From NCBI GenBank assembly GCA_022495995.1, contig JAFEMH010005394.1, positions 62,001-126,000 on the forward strand: a stretch of 64,000 nucleotides of DNA, given 5' to 3'. Below the pieces are notes generated by a model. That model did not search any database and had not been told where the DNA came from. It was given only the letters and a program-made list of their open reading frames with translations. Positions 9,602 through 20,511 of this stretch are shown one piece after another. The first letter of the stretch is position 1; each line of letters opens with the position of its first letter. The position numbers and the translations under genes are program-made. The DNA is from Adenophora triphylla var. japonica. Lineage: Eukaryota; Streptophyta; Magnoliopsida; Asterales; Campanulaceae.

Positions 9602-11551
9602 GGTAGATTGTTAGTAGTCATAATGCCATATTTGTAACCACCATCATGTGCCAATGTCCATTTTCGGGCATCTAAATTCAGAAAACATGCAATTGTCTCG
9701 GGGTTAATTGAACGGATACATTCTAAGGTAGATTTCAATTTTCTATCTTGACTTGCTCTACCCGCTCTCCAAAACAGATACTTCAAACCATTCCTCTATG
9801 CTTATCCAAGAAATTTGCTCGCATATGTCTCAAGCAAAATCGATGATGCACATTTGGCCACCACGTATCTTTCACTATAGTCTTAAGAATGCCGTGATGA
9901 CGGTAAGATATCAAGCATACTTCACGATTATTTATAATATGTCTGTAAAGAAGATATAATAACCAACGCCAGTTCGTCCAGTCCTCTTTTTCAACAATAG
10001 CAAATGCAAGAGGGAGTATATTGTCTTGGGCCTCAACACCCATGGCAATCAGTATTACCCCTTTATATTTGCCATGAATGAATATTCCATCAACAGAAAT
10101 GACAGGCCGACAATAAGAGAAAGCTTCAATGCAAGGCCCAAATGCCCAAAACACCCGTTGAAACATGTGTAATTCACCGACAGGAGGATGAGGATGAGTA
10201 TACTCAACAATTGTTCTGGGTTGTATTTTTGGATGGCTGCTAGGACGCGGGATAACCTTATATAAGATTTCTCTCAATCTTCAAAAATCTCTGCAATGCC
10301 CTTCTGCTTTCCGCACCATGCCTTCTTATACATAATTTCCTTTCCAAACATACCACTGATGTGTGCAATAATAACTCCAACCTTTACATCTGAATCAGCC
10401 TTAATAATACTAACTACTTGTCGACCAATAAACTTCGCATCTAGGTTGGGGTGATCTCGACTTTCTCCATAATATAAGCATCAATAAGAAGCCTTATACT
10501 TGGTCACTTCCCAATAGCCAAACTTTCTCCTACTCACACGAACATAAAAATTGCATGAAATTTTTTTCAATAAACATTCAATTACCAATGTATGAATTGT
10601 GTTCTTTCTTACCCTGAACGGGCGATTGGTGCGAATATGATACCTTTTTATATCAAATTGCACCTCATTTTTGTTAGAAAAGCGTATACCTTTAGTAATT
10701 TCATGTTTCTTCGGATCCCAATCTGGAAAACTAGGTGCTTTATGGTAATCAATGAAGTGTTCTTCTTATCGAGCAGAACAACCAAATCACTGTAAAAAGG
10801 ATAATCTGATCTTTCATACCTTCGATTTTTCGGCGCTTCATAATGAACCAAATGTGTTTCCACGTCATCATCAAACGGCCCATTATCACCCTCTCCCAAA
10901 TCGACATCAGAATCACTAGTACCCTCCTGATATTTATCATCATCATCGCCTAGCATTGTATCTACATCAGTGTCTTCTTCTTTTTCTTCTTTATAATCTA
11001 CATTATCTTCAGAATTATCATCATTAACAGGATCATTTTGGCATGCCCTATCATCATAATTTGGTGTTTGGGTTGATACAAGTGTTTGTGTACTTGGACC
11101 AATCCTTGTATTAAGGTTACAACTTGGTGAATACCTATAAATGATCTTGGTGAATACCTATAAATGATCTCTGTGTGCAGTGTTTCAAACTCTGGATAAC
11201 GTTGATTTTCAATCAATTTTACAACCACATACAGATGCAAATTACCCATCCCCCAAATTTAGCTAAAACATCGAACAGTAAATTCATACACGCATCATCT
11301 TAAATACGGAAAGGAAAGTACTCACCAATTCCGCTATCAAAAGTATGAGGAAATCTATAAATTACTTTCAAATCATATTATGACCGATCTAAGCCCATCT
11401 TTTTATATAATTTATCAATCAACTCATTGTATCTCTATCGACAATTAGCACTAATTGCACATTTTTGCCCTTTTTGAAAATGATGACTATCAAATGGTTG
11501 TTTATTATCACCTCCCCAATAGCATATGAAAATGATTGAACCCCCGTTCAT
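9602..11551 (-). pseudogene. MuDR-type MULE transposase, decayed and 3'-truncated
   Basis: Read leftwards from an ATG at 11551. The N-terminus (11551-11280) has the CYWGG and DELIDKLY-type pattern of the PB1-like domain at the start of many plant mudrA proteins. An acidic spacer follows (10950-10860, GEGDNGPFDDD). The MuDR DNA-binding domain lies at 10700-10480 (RPFRV, CNFYVRVS, YWEVTKY). The MULE transposase core lies at 10277-9783 (CRPVISVDG, GKYKG, LPLAFAIVE, CLRHM), carrying catalytic-type D and E residues. The last part (9786-9605) has SHDGG-like AHDGG and GIMTTN. Homologues continue past TTN with the SWIM zinc finger; here it stops at the PMD junction. Several stops and frameshifts are present. 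Confidence 0.85.
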
Positions 11552-11829
11552 CTTTAACCATACATTACGAAATCATAGTGTTAAAACCTATATAACAAAA
11601 CCCTAACATTTATATCTATAATATACTAAAACACAGTTAAAAACTTAAATTTTATATCTAAACACGAGTGAAAAAAATGATTAATATAATGTTAATTTAC
11701 TTTGATTCTTGATTTTCAACGATTTTGACGAAATTAAATGATGTGAAGATTTGTTTTTTTTTTAGAGCAAGTATGTGAGGATATGAGAATGTGAATGAAT
11801 ATAGATGTGGAAACCTTATCTAATGGAAA

Positions 11830-12117
11830 AATGCATTTATAAACTCGCTACACCATATATCGAGCTTTGTGTACGCCTAAACTCGCTACATGGTGTAGCG
11901 AGTTTTTATTTGTTAATTACAACTGATTTTTTTCAAACGCCTAAACACTAATTTAACTAAACTCGCTATATGCTGTAGCAAATTTCAACGGTCACATGTT
12001 GAACTCGCTACACCATGTAGCGAGTTTTAAAAAGTTGATAATTTTGAAAAATAATTTCAAATGTAAGTTATTTTGAAATTTATAATTTTAAAATATAATT
12101 ATTTGAGAAAAAATTCA
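11830..12117. repeat. Right terminal region of the mudrA-bearing MULE
   Basis: The block upstream of the transposase start carries three or four CTCGCTACA/TGTAGCGAG palindromes (11840-12030) and ends TTATTTGAGAAAAAATTC at 12117. That ending is nearly identical to the right end of the foldback element at 27268 and, reversed, to the left ends at 26099 and 54698. The matching left terminus was not found, presumably lost at the PMD junction. Confidence 0.7.
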
Positions 12118-12180
12118 TAGATCTCCTTCTCTCTCTCTCTTCCTAAACCCACACATCACCTATTCTAAAATCTTATTATA

Positions 12181-12300
12181 CTCCCTCCGTCCCATTATTT
12201 ACTTCACCATTTTGGCTTCGGCACGCAAATTAAGAAAATGAGTGAGAAGAAAAAATGTTGTGAGTGTAATTTGAAAATAGGAGAGAGTATACTGTATCTT
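12181..12300. mobile_element. Stowaway MITE, left fragment
   Basis: TA then CTCCCTCCGTCCC. The first 110 bases match the reverse of the copy at 46122-46420 (GGCACGCAAATTAAGAAAATG, GGAGAGAGTA). The right half is absent. Confidence 0.75.
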
Positions 12301-12390
12301 ATTTTTATGCGTGTAAGGCATGAGATTATAAACTGCGTGGTTCTTTTAAAGAGAAGGGGGAGATATAATTTTAGGGATTATAATTTTATA

Positions 12391-12621
12391 CTCCCTCTGT
12401 CCCACTTTAAAGAGCTCATTTTTTTTTTTTTATGTTCTACTTCAAAGAGCTCATTCTATAAATGAAAATATGTGAACGATGTTTTGAACATTTATATCCT
12501 CATAATGTTTATATATTTACAAAAAAATATTCATTATACCCTTATAATGTTAACATATTTAAAAAATATATTAAAAACCGTGAAATATTAGCATGGGCTT
12601 TTTAAAGTGGGACGAAAGGAG
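12391..12621. mobile_element. Stowaway MITE
   Basis: CTCCCTCTGTCCCACTTTAAA pairs with TTTAAAGTGGGACGAAAGGAG. TA lies at 12389-12390 and 12622-12623. Confidence 0.85.
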
Positions 12622-12938
12622 TACTAGATTATTTTAGTAAAATTATTTTTCTTAAAATATTAGAATTGTTATTTTAAAAAATAGTTTAGAGGGATATTTT
12701 TTTAAAAAAAAATTACTCCCACTATCTCGGTTGTTTAAAGTTCTTTCTTTTCTTTTTAGTTTATATTGTACAATTTTAATGTTCTTAATTGCCTTATTAT
12801 TTAAAATAAACAATAAAACTCACTTGTTATACTCAAAACAAAAACTCACTCTTTTTATTCATTTTCTTTTTAGTTTATAGAATCCCTTGTATGTCGTTTG
12901 TCTTTTGTTTATTAATCTTGTTTATTAATCTACGTATA

Positions 12939-13228
12939 CTCCTTCCGTCCCACGTGAATGCAAACTTATTTCTATTTTGATCTGTTTGTTTCATGTGAAT
13001 GTAAACTTCCCAAAATGGCAAAAAATATTCACTATTCCACTCACTTATTCTCTCTCCTACTTCACTTTTACACTCACAACATTCTTTCTCCTCACTATTT
13101 CTCTCACTCATTCTCTTTCCTATTTAATTTTTCATACTCACAACATTTAACTTTTTCTCTTTCTTACATCACTTTTCTTAATTTTCACACCCAAAAAGTT
13201 AGTTTGCAATCACGTGAGACGGAGGGAG
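12939..13228. mobile_element. Stowaway MITE
   Basis: CTCCTTCCGTCCCACGTG pairs with CACGTGAGACGGAGGGAG, with TA on both sides. It lies 180 bp downstream of the stop codon of the minus-strand gene at 13409. Confidence 0.9.
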
Positions 13229-13408
13229 TATTTCACAAATCAGATTTGGCTGGCCATCACATGAAAGGCTTTAAAAAAAAAAAATTGACTCGAAATTTCA
13301 GTTTTAATCTACGTATATTTCATCAGGTATATTTATCTAAATTAAAAAAATAATGAACTTTTTACAATATCATTTCAGATTATCAACCGGTAAATAAAAA
13401 CTCGGCTG

Positions 13409-13957
13409 TTACTCCGCCGGTGAAGTTTCGGATCTCCATGAAATATCAGCCGACCCGAACCCGAGATCCGTGTGATCAAACAATCCGTCCTCGAACGCCA
13501 CGTACTCACCGGTGTTTCCAACGTCGGCAAAGTCATATCCGTATTCAAACGACTCATAACTTGAGATCTGGTCACCTAATCCCCAAAATTCATTATTGAG
13601 TTCTACTGACTCCGGTAACAAATCGGTTTCTCCAGTTTTCTCTAGCTGAACCGGAGAAACTGCCGACGGAGGCAGGCCTAATTCATCATCGGAAGCTCCG
13701 AAAAGGAACCCGAGTTCCGGCTGCGAGTCACCGGACTCAGAAGTCAAGTCGACAAACGATGCTGCCGGCGAAGATGTAGCTGAGATCTCCTCCTCAAAGC
13801 TTTTCATAAACGAGTCAAGATCCTGAGTCACCGGACAATCATCGGATTCATCAAGAATCCCGAGCAAATCTTCACGTAATTTCTTCACCTCCGGCAAGTC
13901 AAACTCCAACTCATCGGAGTCATCGTGGACTCGTTTCCTACTACTCAACGATTCCAT
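13409..13957 (-). CDS. Intact host gene, 182 aa; resembles ABA-induced transcription repressor (AITR) family
   Basis: This is the only undamaged non-transposon reading frame, with ATG at 13957, stop at 13409 and no intron. The protein is small, acidic and low-complexity. It begins with a short basic stretch (SSRKR), then PEVKKLREDLL and SFEEEIS. The middle is acidic (GASDDELGLPPS) and the aromatic C-terminal half ends SWRSETSPAE. No catalytic domain, membrane segment or signal peptide is visible. From memory, the REDLL, DDELGLPP and W-R-S-E-PAE pattern belongs to a conserved eudicot family described as AITR nuclear repressors that feed back on abscisic acid signalling; this was not checked. 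The start is supported by a TATA box 140 bases upstream and codon use richer in C and G than the flanks. Alternative: an uncharacterised plant-specific protein. Confidence 0.8.
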   Translation of the reverse strand: MESLSSRKRVHDDSDELEFDLPEVKKLREDLLGILDESDDCPVTQDLDSFMKSFEEEISATSSPAASFVDLTSESGDSQPELGFLFGASDDELGLPPSAVSPVQLEKTGETDLLPESVELNNEFWGLGDQISSYESFEYGYDFADVGNTGEYVAFEDGLFDHTDLGFGSADISWRSETSPAE

Positions 13958-14096
13958 ATTTGATTTAAAGAGAATTTATGAACAGAACGGAAGAAAACAG
14001 ATCTTAGTTTGGAATTCCGAAAAGGGATAATAGAGAGAGATTTTAGACGAGAAAGCTGTTGGGATGGTGTGGAGAAAGTAGAAGAGGGAGAGGAAG

Positions 14097-14105
14097 TTTA
14101 TATAG
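14097..14105 (-). promoter_or_regulatory. TATA box of the AITR-like gene
   Basis: CTATATAAA on the minus strand lies about 140 bases before the ATG, with a CT-rich (GA-rich on plus) leader between. Further upstream (14160-14230) are a GC-rich stretch with CACGCGCCC and two AACGTC cores. These could be bZIP or ABRE-coupling type sites, which would fit ABA control; that part is inference. Confidence 0.65.
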
Positions 14106-14220
14106 TGGGGGATGCTAGAGAGAGGAGAGAGAAAAGTTAGAGAGAGAAAGAATAGTGGGGTTGGGGAAGTGGGCGCGTGAGGTGGGTTTGCCGATACTTC
14201 GGCCATCCCGGACGTTTGCG

Positions 14221-14499
14221 ACGTTTACTTTTCTATCCTTTCCTATTTTGGGGTTTTTCTTTCCAAAATTTAAGTCATGCATAATGGATTCGGGAAAAAG
14301 TTAATGGATGTGGGTCCGTCCCAGCTTACCGCATACTCTTACCTTTTATTCGAAAATGTGAAAAAAACGGTTTTGGGTTTCTCAATTAAAAAAGCTACAT
14401 TTTCAAAATATAAATTTTTAATATATTTTTAATTTATAAAATTTACTTTTTATATTAACAATAATTATATTTACTATTCTCTACCCATTTTCTATTTTA
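14221..14499. other. Upstream intergenic DNA
   Basis: AT-rich, without reading frames; probably the distal promoter side of the gene at 13409. Confidence 0.5.
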
Positions 14500-14501
14500 T
14501 A

Positions 14502-14768
14502 CTCCCTCCGTCCCACCAATTGCTTCACCATTTTCCTTGCACTTTAATTACAGAATTATGAAAAATGTTGTGAGTGTAATTTGAAAATAGGAGAGAGAAT
14601 TAGAGGAGGAAATAATAAATTATAATGGTGTTGTGAGTATTAAAATAATGTAGGAGAGAGAATGAGTGGAGGAAATAATAATATTTTATGTCCAAAAAAG
14701 GAAAGGTGAAGCTTCTAACGAAACGCCCTTTTGGGTAATTGATGAAGCTTTTATTGGAACGGAGGGAG
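14502..14768. mobile_element. Stowaway MITE
   Basis: CTCCCTCCGTCCCACCAATTG start, GGAACGGAGGGAG end, TA on both sides. It sits about 400 bp upstream of the AITR-like gene's TATA box. Confidence 0.9.
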
Positions 14769-15011
14769 TACATCTTTTTTCATATTTATAATAGTTACTG
14801 CACTATAAGTTCTCATTAATTCTTGTAAATAATTAATTTTATATATTTTCGAACGAAACATACAAGCGTACTTAATTCAAGATCTATTCAAGATTTTACT
14901 GATAAGTTTTTTTTTTTCACTTATTAATTTCACCTACAAAATATTCTCACAACACCATTTTCATTACTACCCTCAATAATAAATTTGCATATAGAGCTAA
15001 AAAATAATATA

Positions 15012-15289
15012 CTCCCTCCGTCTCATTTAAACTTTTATCCTTTTGAGCATGTCACGCAAATTAAGAAAAAAGGTTAGTGGAGAAAGTGTTGTGAGTATAA
15101 AAGTAAAATAGAAGAGAGAATGAGTAGAGGAAATAGTAAAATTGATTGATGTTGTGAGTATAAAAGTAATGTAAGAGAGAGAATTAGTGGGTGAAATAGT
15201 AAAGATTCTTTGTCATTTTAGAAAAGGTGAAACTTTTAACGGGACACCCATTTTGACAAAAAGTGAAGCTTCAAATGGGACGGAGTGAG
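15012..15289. mobile_element. Stowaway MITE
   Basis: CTCCCTCCGTCTCATTT start, AAATGGGACGGAGTGAG end, TA on both sides. Confidence 0.9.
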
Positions 15290-15291
15290 TA

Positions 15292-15599
15292 TAGTGTATT
15301 CTTTTATTTTATTTTTTATTTTATAGGGATGAAAGAAGTAATTTATTTTTAATATTATTTTCATTTCTCATTATTTTGTATTCCACATTTTTTTTAAATT
15401 AAAATGAAACGAAAAAAGTAGTATGTGACAAATTTTTCAAATATAAAATTTTATGATGTGACGAAACGAAAGATAGTACTTCTTTGTCCCACCTTATATT
15501 TTAAAAACATCATGATGATGTTAAAAACTTCAGATTAGCTCAATTTTAGTTTAGTGGGTCGAATATTTCCTTAATACTTGAATAGCTTGAAATTGATAA
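15292..15599. other. AT-rich DNA
   Basis: No gene. A lone TACTTCTTTGTCCCACC at 15477 may be a decayed Stowaway tip. Confidence 0.5.
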
Positions 15600-16205
15600 A
15601 CAAACACGTAAATTATGTTAGGGCTTAATCGGCGAATACCTTCCGGCGTAGGAGTGAGTATTTATATTTTATAAAAGCAAATCAATCGACAATAGTTTAA
15701 AGTCGAATAATGCATTTCTAAAAAATTGTGATTTATGTCTTGTATTTATAGGTATATGAGATAGTTTCCCACGTTGCATAGAAAGTTAGGAGAGATAAAA
15801 AGTTGAATTCTACTAATATCCTAATTCCATGAATTCCTTGTTGGACTAGAATTATAAGTGTGATACTAGACGTATGTCGAGGAGGAGTGATACTCGACAT
15901 AGTCATCGCATGATGTTGGTCGACATAGGGACTATGACGGGCATGAGAAGTCGTCAAAGTTAAGGAATGCCCACTCCATTTGTCACTTTGTGCAGCTCGA
16001 TTGTGGTAGACGTCGTCGTGGTCGACCTAGGTTTAGGCCCTAGTCGACCTAGCATGGCTCCATGGTCGCCCTAGTCTTGAGACTAGGACATTATGTCTTG
16101 GTTGACATAGGGACTATTTCGAGAAGGTAATAACGATCACAGGTAGGGAAACCATTCCCTACGTCGTGTTTAGGACTTGAGCACATTTTTCATTGGGCTC
16201 AATTC
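15600..16205 (-). repeat. 3' LTR of element B
   Basis: It shares about 265 bases with 19020-19285, including TAGACGTCGTCGT, CTAGTCTTGAGACTAGG and CCCTACGTCGTGTTTAGG. On the minus strand it has a CTATAAATAC TATA box near 15750, followed by a GCCGGAAGGTATTCGCCG block like the U5 of the other LTRs. Confidence 0.65.
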
Positions 16206-16570
16206 ATCGGGCTTTGCTCGTTTGTGGTGGTCTGAGTGTAACTTACCACCGTCATCAAAACTGGTGGAACTGGACCCATTTGTGGAATTGAACCACTTCG
16301 TTGTTCGTTTTTTCCGTTGTGGGTTCTACTTCTTCCTCCCTTTCATGAATGTCCAACATCATGTGCTCCTCGTCCTCGGCTTAAAAAATAAGATGGAGCC
16401 TAGAGCTGGTTCTGGTTATCTTTAAAGACTTGGAAATTTTCAGATTTTTTTTCCGGCGTGTCAATTTCCATCTTTATAGTCGTTTTTCTTGTTTTTATCA
16501 CATGTTCAAAGAAGTATTTGGGAGTTGCCCTCACACATCTAATTCCCGCCGGAGTTGGAAATTTAACCAG

Positions 16571-16900
16571 TTAGTGAGTAAGGGAGGCAACCATCCCAAG
16601 TTTGCCTTGACTTGGAATGACAAGGATGGCATGGTAGTCACTGGCTAAGTCCATGACTATAAATGTAACTGTGGCCTCTGCCCGGAAGGGGTATTTATCA
16701 ATTTCAAGCAACAAGTCAACTATTCCCATGGCATTGAACTTGTGGTTGGTGAAGCCCTCCAACCTTCCAGAGTATGGTTCAAGCATACTATCTTTCAAGT
16801 TTATTTTCTGGAACGTCGAGTAGTACAAAATATCTCTGGAGGCCCCCTACTCAATGAGGAGTATCTCTGATTCACAGTTACTGATTCACCCTTTTATCAC
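16571..16900 (-). pseudogene. Aspartic protease remnant of element B
   Basis: Residues such as YSTFQKI, GRLEGFTNH, FIVMDLASDY and AILVIP line up with the protease of element C (YKTFKEM, GRLEGFTNH, FIVIDVNSDY, AILGIP). The catalytic D-T-G position is destroyed: a stop codon falls where the Thr should be, and the preceding Asp reads Glu. Confidence 0.75.
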
Positions 16901-17099
16901 CAATTGTTGTTCACGTGCTGCCCGACTTCCAATTAGCTCATTGGGAGCGAAGCTAATTACTTCCTCCTCCTTGTGGACCCATACAGGGATGTGGTACTTA
17001 GTTCATGAATCTGATCTTTCAACTTTTATTAGAGTCTGCCTCCTCCCTTATGACGTACTGGGAGGTCGGTCCTCCCTCTCTTCTCTATCATCGTCATCT

Positions 17100-19038
17100 C
17101 TTCCTCGCTTGTTATCCTTTCGCATAACATAGCGATCAAGTTTTCTCTCGTCTACCCATCTTTAGATCTCTCTTTTAAGGGAGATGCAATTTTTCATGTC
17201 ATGTCCATGATCTTTGTGAAATGCACAATACTTAGAAATTGTCGCGGACATGCTTAGACCTACCACTTAACTGTCGGGGATCTAGTAGTTTTACCAACTG
17301 CATGATCTCTTTGATAGGTTTAGTGAGTGGGGTAAAAACCTCAGCTTTTCCTGTGGCACGAGTCCTATTCTTTCCCTTATAGTTACTTCCATTGGAAGTC
17401 TGGTTGGTGACAGTCGGAGACATTTTTCTCCAATCTTTTCTTACTATTCTCCTCTGTCATGGCTATAGCATAGGCCATGTTGTACGGATCAGATTTTGTT
17501 TTCGACTCTCTCGCAGAGAGCTCATATATCAATTGTTGGGATAGCAGCCCGAAATTAAAACAGACAATTACCTCCCAGTCAGTTAGACTTTCCTCGATCT
17601 AGTCAACTAAAGTGCGGAACAGATTGTAATAACTCAGAGTAGATTCGTTCTTGCCCTGCTCAATGTTAGCCACGTCAGTCAACCTTTTTTTTCGATTTCC
17701 AGCAGTTGCAAAATGATCGAGGAATCTCCTTCGCATCACCTTCCAGCTATCTATGCTCCCCTTTTTCTGTTAAAGGAACTATGATAGGGTTGTTCCGGAG
17801 AAAGTGATGGCGAAAAGCCTTGCAAAGTATGTCATATGCTTTGGAGAGAAGCGTCATGGTTGACTCAAAGCCATGCACATGATTTTGTGAATCTGTGGTT
17901 CCTTCATACTTCTCAATGTTGGGAATTTTAAGAGTCGGGTTAGGAGGTTAATCAACAATCCACTTGAAGAAGGGACGAGTGACACTAGTATCCTCATCCT
18001 TGGCATCCTTCTTCCCCATCTCCATTTCATCAATTCTCTTTTTCAAGAGCAGAAGTTCCCTTGCATCTATTCCCGTACTACAGTAGGAACTGCGGTGTGT
18101 TCTCTCCTTTTCTCGATGACCATTCACCTGACTTTGTTCCTCCCTTTGTTGGTGACTGACATGATTATCTCCATCTCCATATGGTGCCCTGCCATTAAGT
18201 GGTCTGGAATGATGAGGAGGAGTTTTGTTCCTCCTGGGAGCTATCTCTGGATGAGGAGGATTCCTAAGACGAGGATGGATTTTATGAAAAGGAAGACTCC
18301 TATGTGGAGGACAGAGGTCCCGACGGGGAGGAGTTTTTTGCATTGCATGGTTAAGTATGACTCTTAGATCATCCGAATTGACCTCTTGTCCCCTTTGATT
18401 TTCAATTGGTCCCTTAGTTCTCCTCCTTAGTGGGCACTCCTACGCCCTGGAGCCCTATCACAGAGACGAACTTCCTGGACGAGGAGCTGTTTGGATTTGC
18501 CAGCAGCGTCACGGTCTGGAGGATTTTGGCCAGAGGGAAGGTTTTCCCTATTCCCATGACTACCTCACCTATCAGCGCGACTTTCCCCTCCGTGTAAAAT
18601 TCCAGTATTGGTAGGTCAAATAAATTTGGCCAAAGAATGATCTGGATCCAACTCCAACAAGGCATTCTGTGTTTTATAGATGGGTTGCAGAGTGTCCATC
18701 TGACGGTGCACCAGCATTCTGCGATCAGTCAGTGGAAGAGATGATCATGCTCCCCCTCGGGCTGCGTTCCACCTCGCCTGACTAGTTGTTGGTCGTCATC
18801 CCCATCGTTGACGACGGTTGTGGTCTAGGGAGATCTCCACCACAGGCTGCCCACTTAACCGCAGATTCATGCCTAGGGGTGGTGGTGGCAGTCCACCATA
18901 TAGAGGCAGAGGAGGTGGCAGATGGCCACCATTGATCTGTGGAATTATTGTTCCGGGCGTTGCCATGAATTTCCTCCATATGCTGATTATCTGGATTTGG
19001 TGAATTGTTGTTCCAGCGTTGCCATGAGAAGTCGCCAA
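17100..19038 (-). pseudogene. Gag remnant of element B
   Basis: Minus strand. The N-terminal part (19038-18796) is Pro-rich; a basic, Arg/His-rich segment with ARELLLLKKRIDEME lies at 18343-17948. The C-terminal part (17423-17100) has GKNRTRATGK and a KYCAFHKDHGHDMKNC metal-binding motif. Element C has GKNRTRATEK and KYCDYHKDTGHLKEDC in the same order. Many frame breaks. Confidence 0.7.
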
Positions 19039-19285
19039 AGGTAGGGAAGGCTCACTCCCTTTGTCACTTTGTGTAGCTCGATTGTGGTAGACGTCGTCGT
19101 TGTCGACCTATCATGACTCCATAGTTGCCCTAGTCTTAAGACTAGGACATTATGTCTTAGTCGACATAGCGACTATGTCGAGAAGGAAATGACGATTACA
19201 AGTAGGGAAATCCATTCACTACGTCGTGTTTAGGATTTGATCACATTTTTCATTTGGCTCAATTTATCGGGCATTACCTGTTTTA
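19020..19285 (-). repeat. 5' LTR of element B, truncated
   Basis: Only the upstream 265 bases of the LTR remain. The U5 end and primer-binding site are missing, and the gag start follows immediately at 19038. Confidence 0.6.
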
Positions 19286-19610
19286 TGTCCCTTGATTGTA
19301 CTCAATTTTTACCGTTCACATCTAATTTGAGTATCTTATTTATTACTTCAAAATCAAATTGATAAAATTTTACAATATATTTTAATTTAATAGGTCCTAC
19401 GTTATAATACAATGAATACCCAATTAACTACTATTTCTTAATCTATTTAAAAGTTTCTGCTTCACTTTTTATACTTATAAAATATTATCACAAAATATTA
19501 TCACAATGTTTTTGATTTATAGTAAAAACTCCTTTTAATTTTTGTAGCTGAAAATATTTTTGAAGTACAAGCTAAAGGGAAGGGATTTTTTTTGTCGTGG
19601 GACCTACTCC
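19286..19610. other. AT-rich DNA
   Basis: No gene or recognisable repeat. Confidence 0.5.
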
Positions 19611-19789
19611 CGCCCCCCTAGACGTGGCCGGTTGGAGAAACCGCCGGTTAGCCGGTTAAAAATCGGCGGTTGAAAACCGAAAAAATCTCAATCGGAACCG
19701 AACCGTCTAACCGGATAAACCGGTTACAGTTTTGACGGTTAACGGTTTTGACGGTTTTTTGGTTAACCTCCGGTTTGACGGTTTGGATC

Positions 19790-19960
19790 TTCTCGGCCGA
19801 GTCTTTTGTGTTGCTCGGTCGAGCAACCCTTTTAGGGTTTAGGGTTTGAGGGTTGCTCGGCCGAGTCTTTAGTGTTGCTCGGTCGAGCAACCCTTTTAGG
19901 GTTTAGGGGTTGAGGGTTGCTCGGCCGAGTCATATAGTAGTGCTCGGCCGAGCATATCAT
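19790..19960. repeat. Tandem 68-bp repeat with GCTCGGCCGAGC palindromes
   Basis: Two and a half units of about 68 bases. Each contains CTCGGCCGAG, GCTCGGTCGAGC and a TTTAGGGTTTAGGG stretch. Two more copies of GCTCGGCCGAGC lie at the opposite end (22085-22096 and 22158-22169). Confidence 0.85.
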
Positions 19961-20511
19961 TTTTTCAGTTAATTTTTAACAGTTTTCGTTAACTTTGAAT
20001 GTAGTATATTAATTTTATTTTTTTTCAATTTTTTTTAGATAGATAAGACTATTTTAGACTTAAGTTTACTACATACATTTTTTGCAAAAAGGTTTATAAA
20101 AAAAGTTATGAATTTTTTAAGAAATAAAAGTTAACGGTTTTTTGAAAAAAGTTAACTTTTAATTTTTTTCAATTTTTTTTTGGATAAATAAGACTATTTT
20201 AGACTTAAGTTTACTACATACATTTTTTGAAAAAAGGTTTATAAAAAAAGTTATGAATTTTGAAAGAAAGAAAACTTAACTTTTTTTAAAAAGAAATGAA
20301 AGTATATAAAAGAAAAAAGGGACGGTACCCTTAAATTTTATTAATCAAAATAAAATTACAAAGAGGGGGACAACCAACCTTACCCTTTTATAAATAAGGG
20401 AGGACATTTAGGAGCCTTTACCTCAACCTAACTATTACAATTAATTAAAAATAAACCTAATCTAAACTCTAAACTAATCTAATTAAAATAAAAATTAATC
20501 TAAAATATCAT

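Larger units (their letters stand above)
15600..19285 (-). mobile_element. Decayed Ty3/gypsy retrotransposon B (gag-protease remnant)
   Basis: A minus-oriented remnant bounded by related direct repeats at about 15600-16205 and 19020-19285. Between them are gag and protease pieces homologous to element C. Reverse transcriptase, RNase H and integrase are missing, so pol was deleted between about 16210 and 16560. Exact LTR ends and a target duplication could not be fixed. Confidence 0.75.

Noticed and set aside
4127..12117. One large MULE from 4127 to 12117
   Set aside because: The left element has its own pair of flanking repeats and different ends, so it is a separate insertion.
12958..13353. 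131-codon plus-strand frame
   Set aside because: It spans a Stowaway MITE and its flank, with composition typical of the CT-rich MITE interior.
18414..18665. Minus-strand frame in element B
   Set aside because: No resemblance to gag or pol was found, and both strands are equally open. Left as unassigned element DNA.
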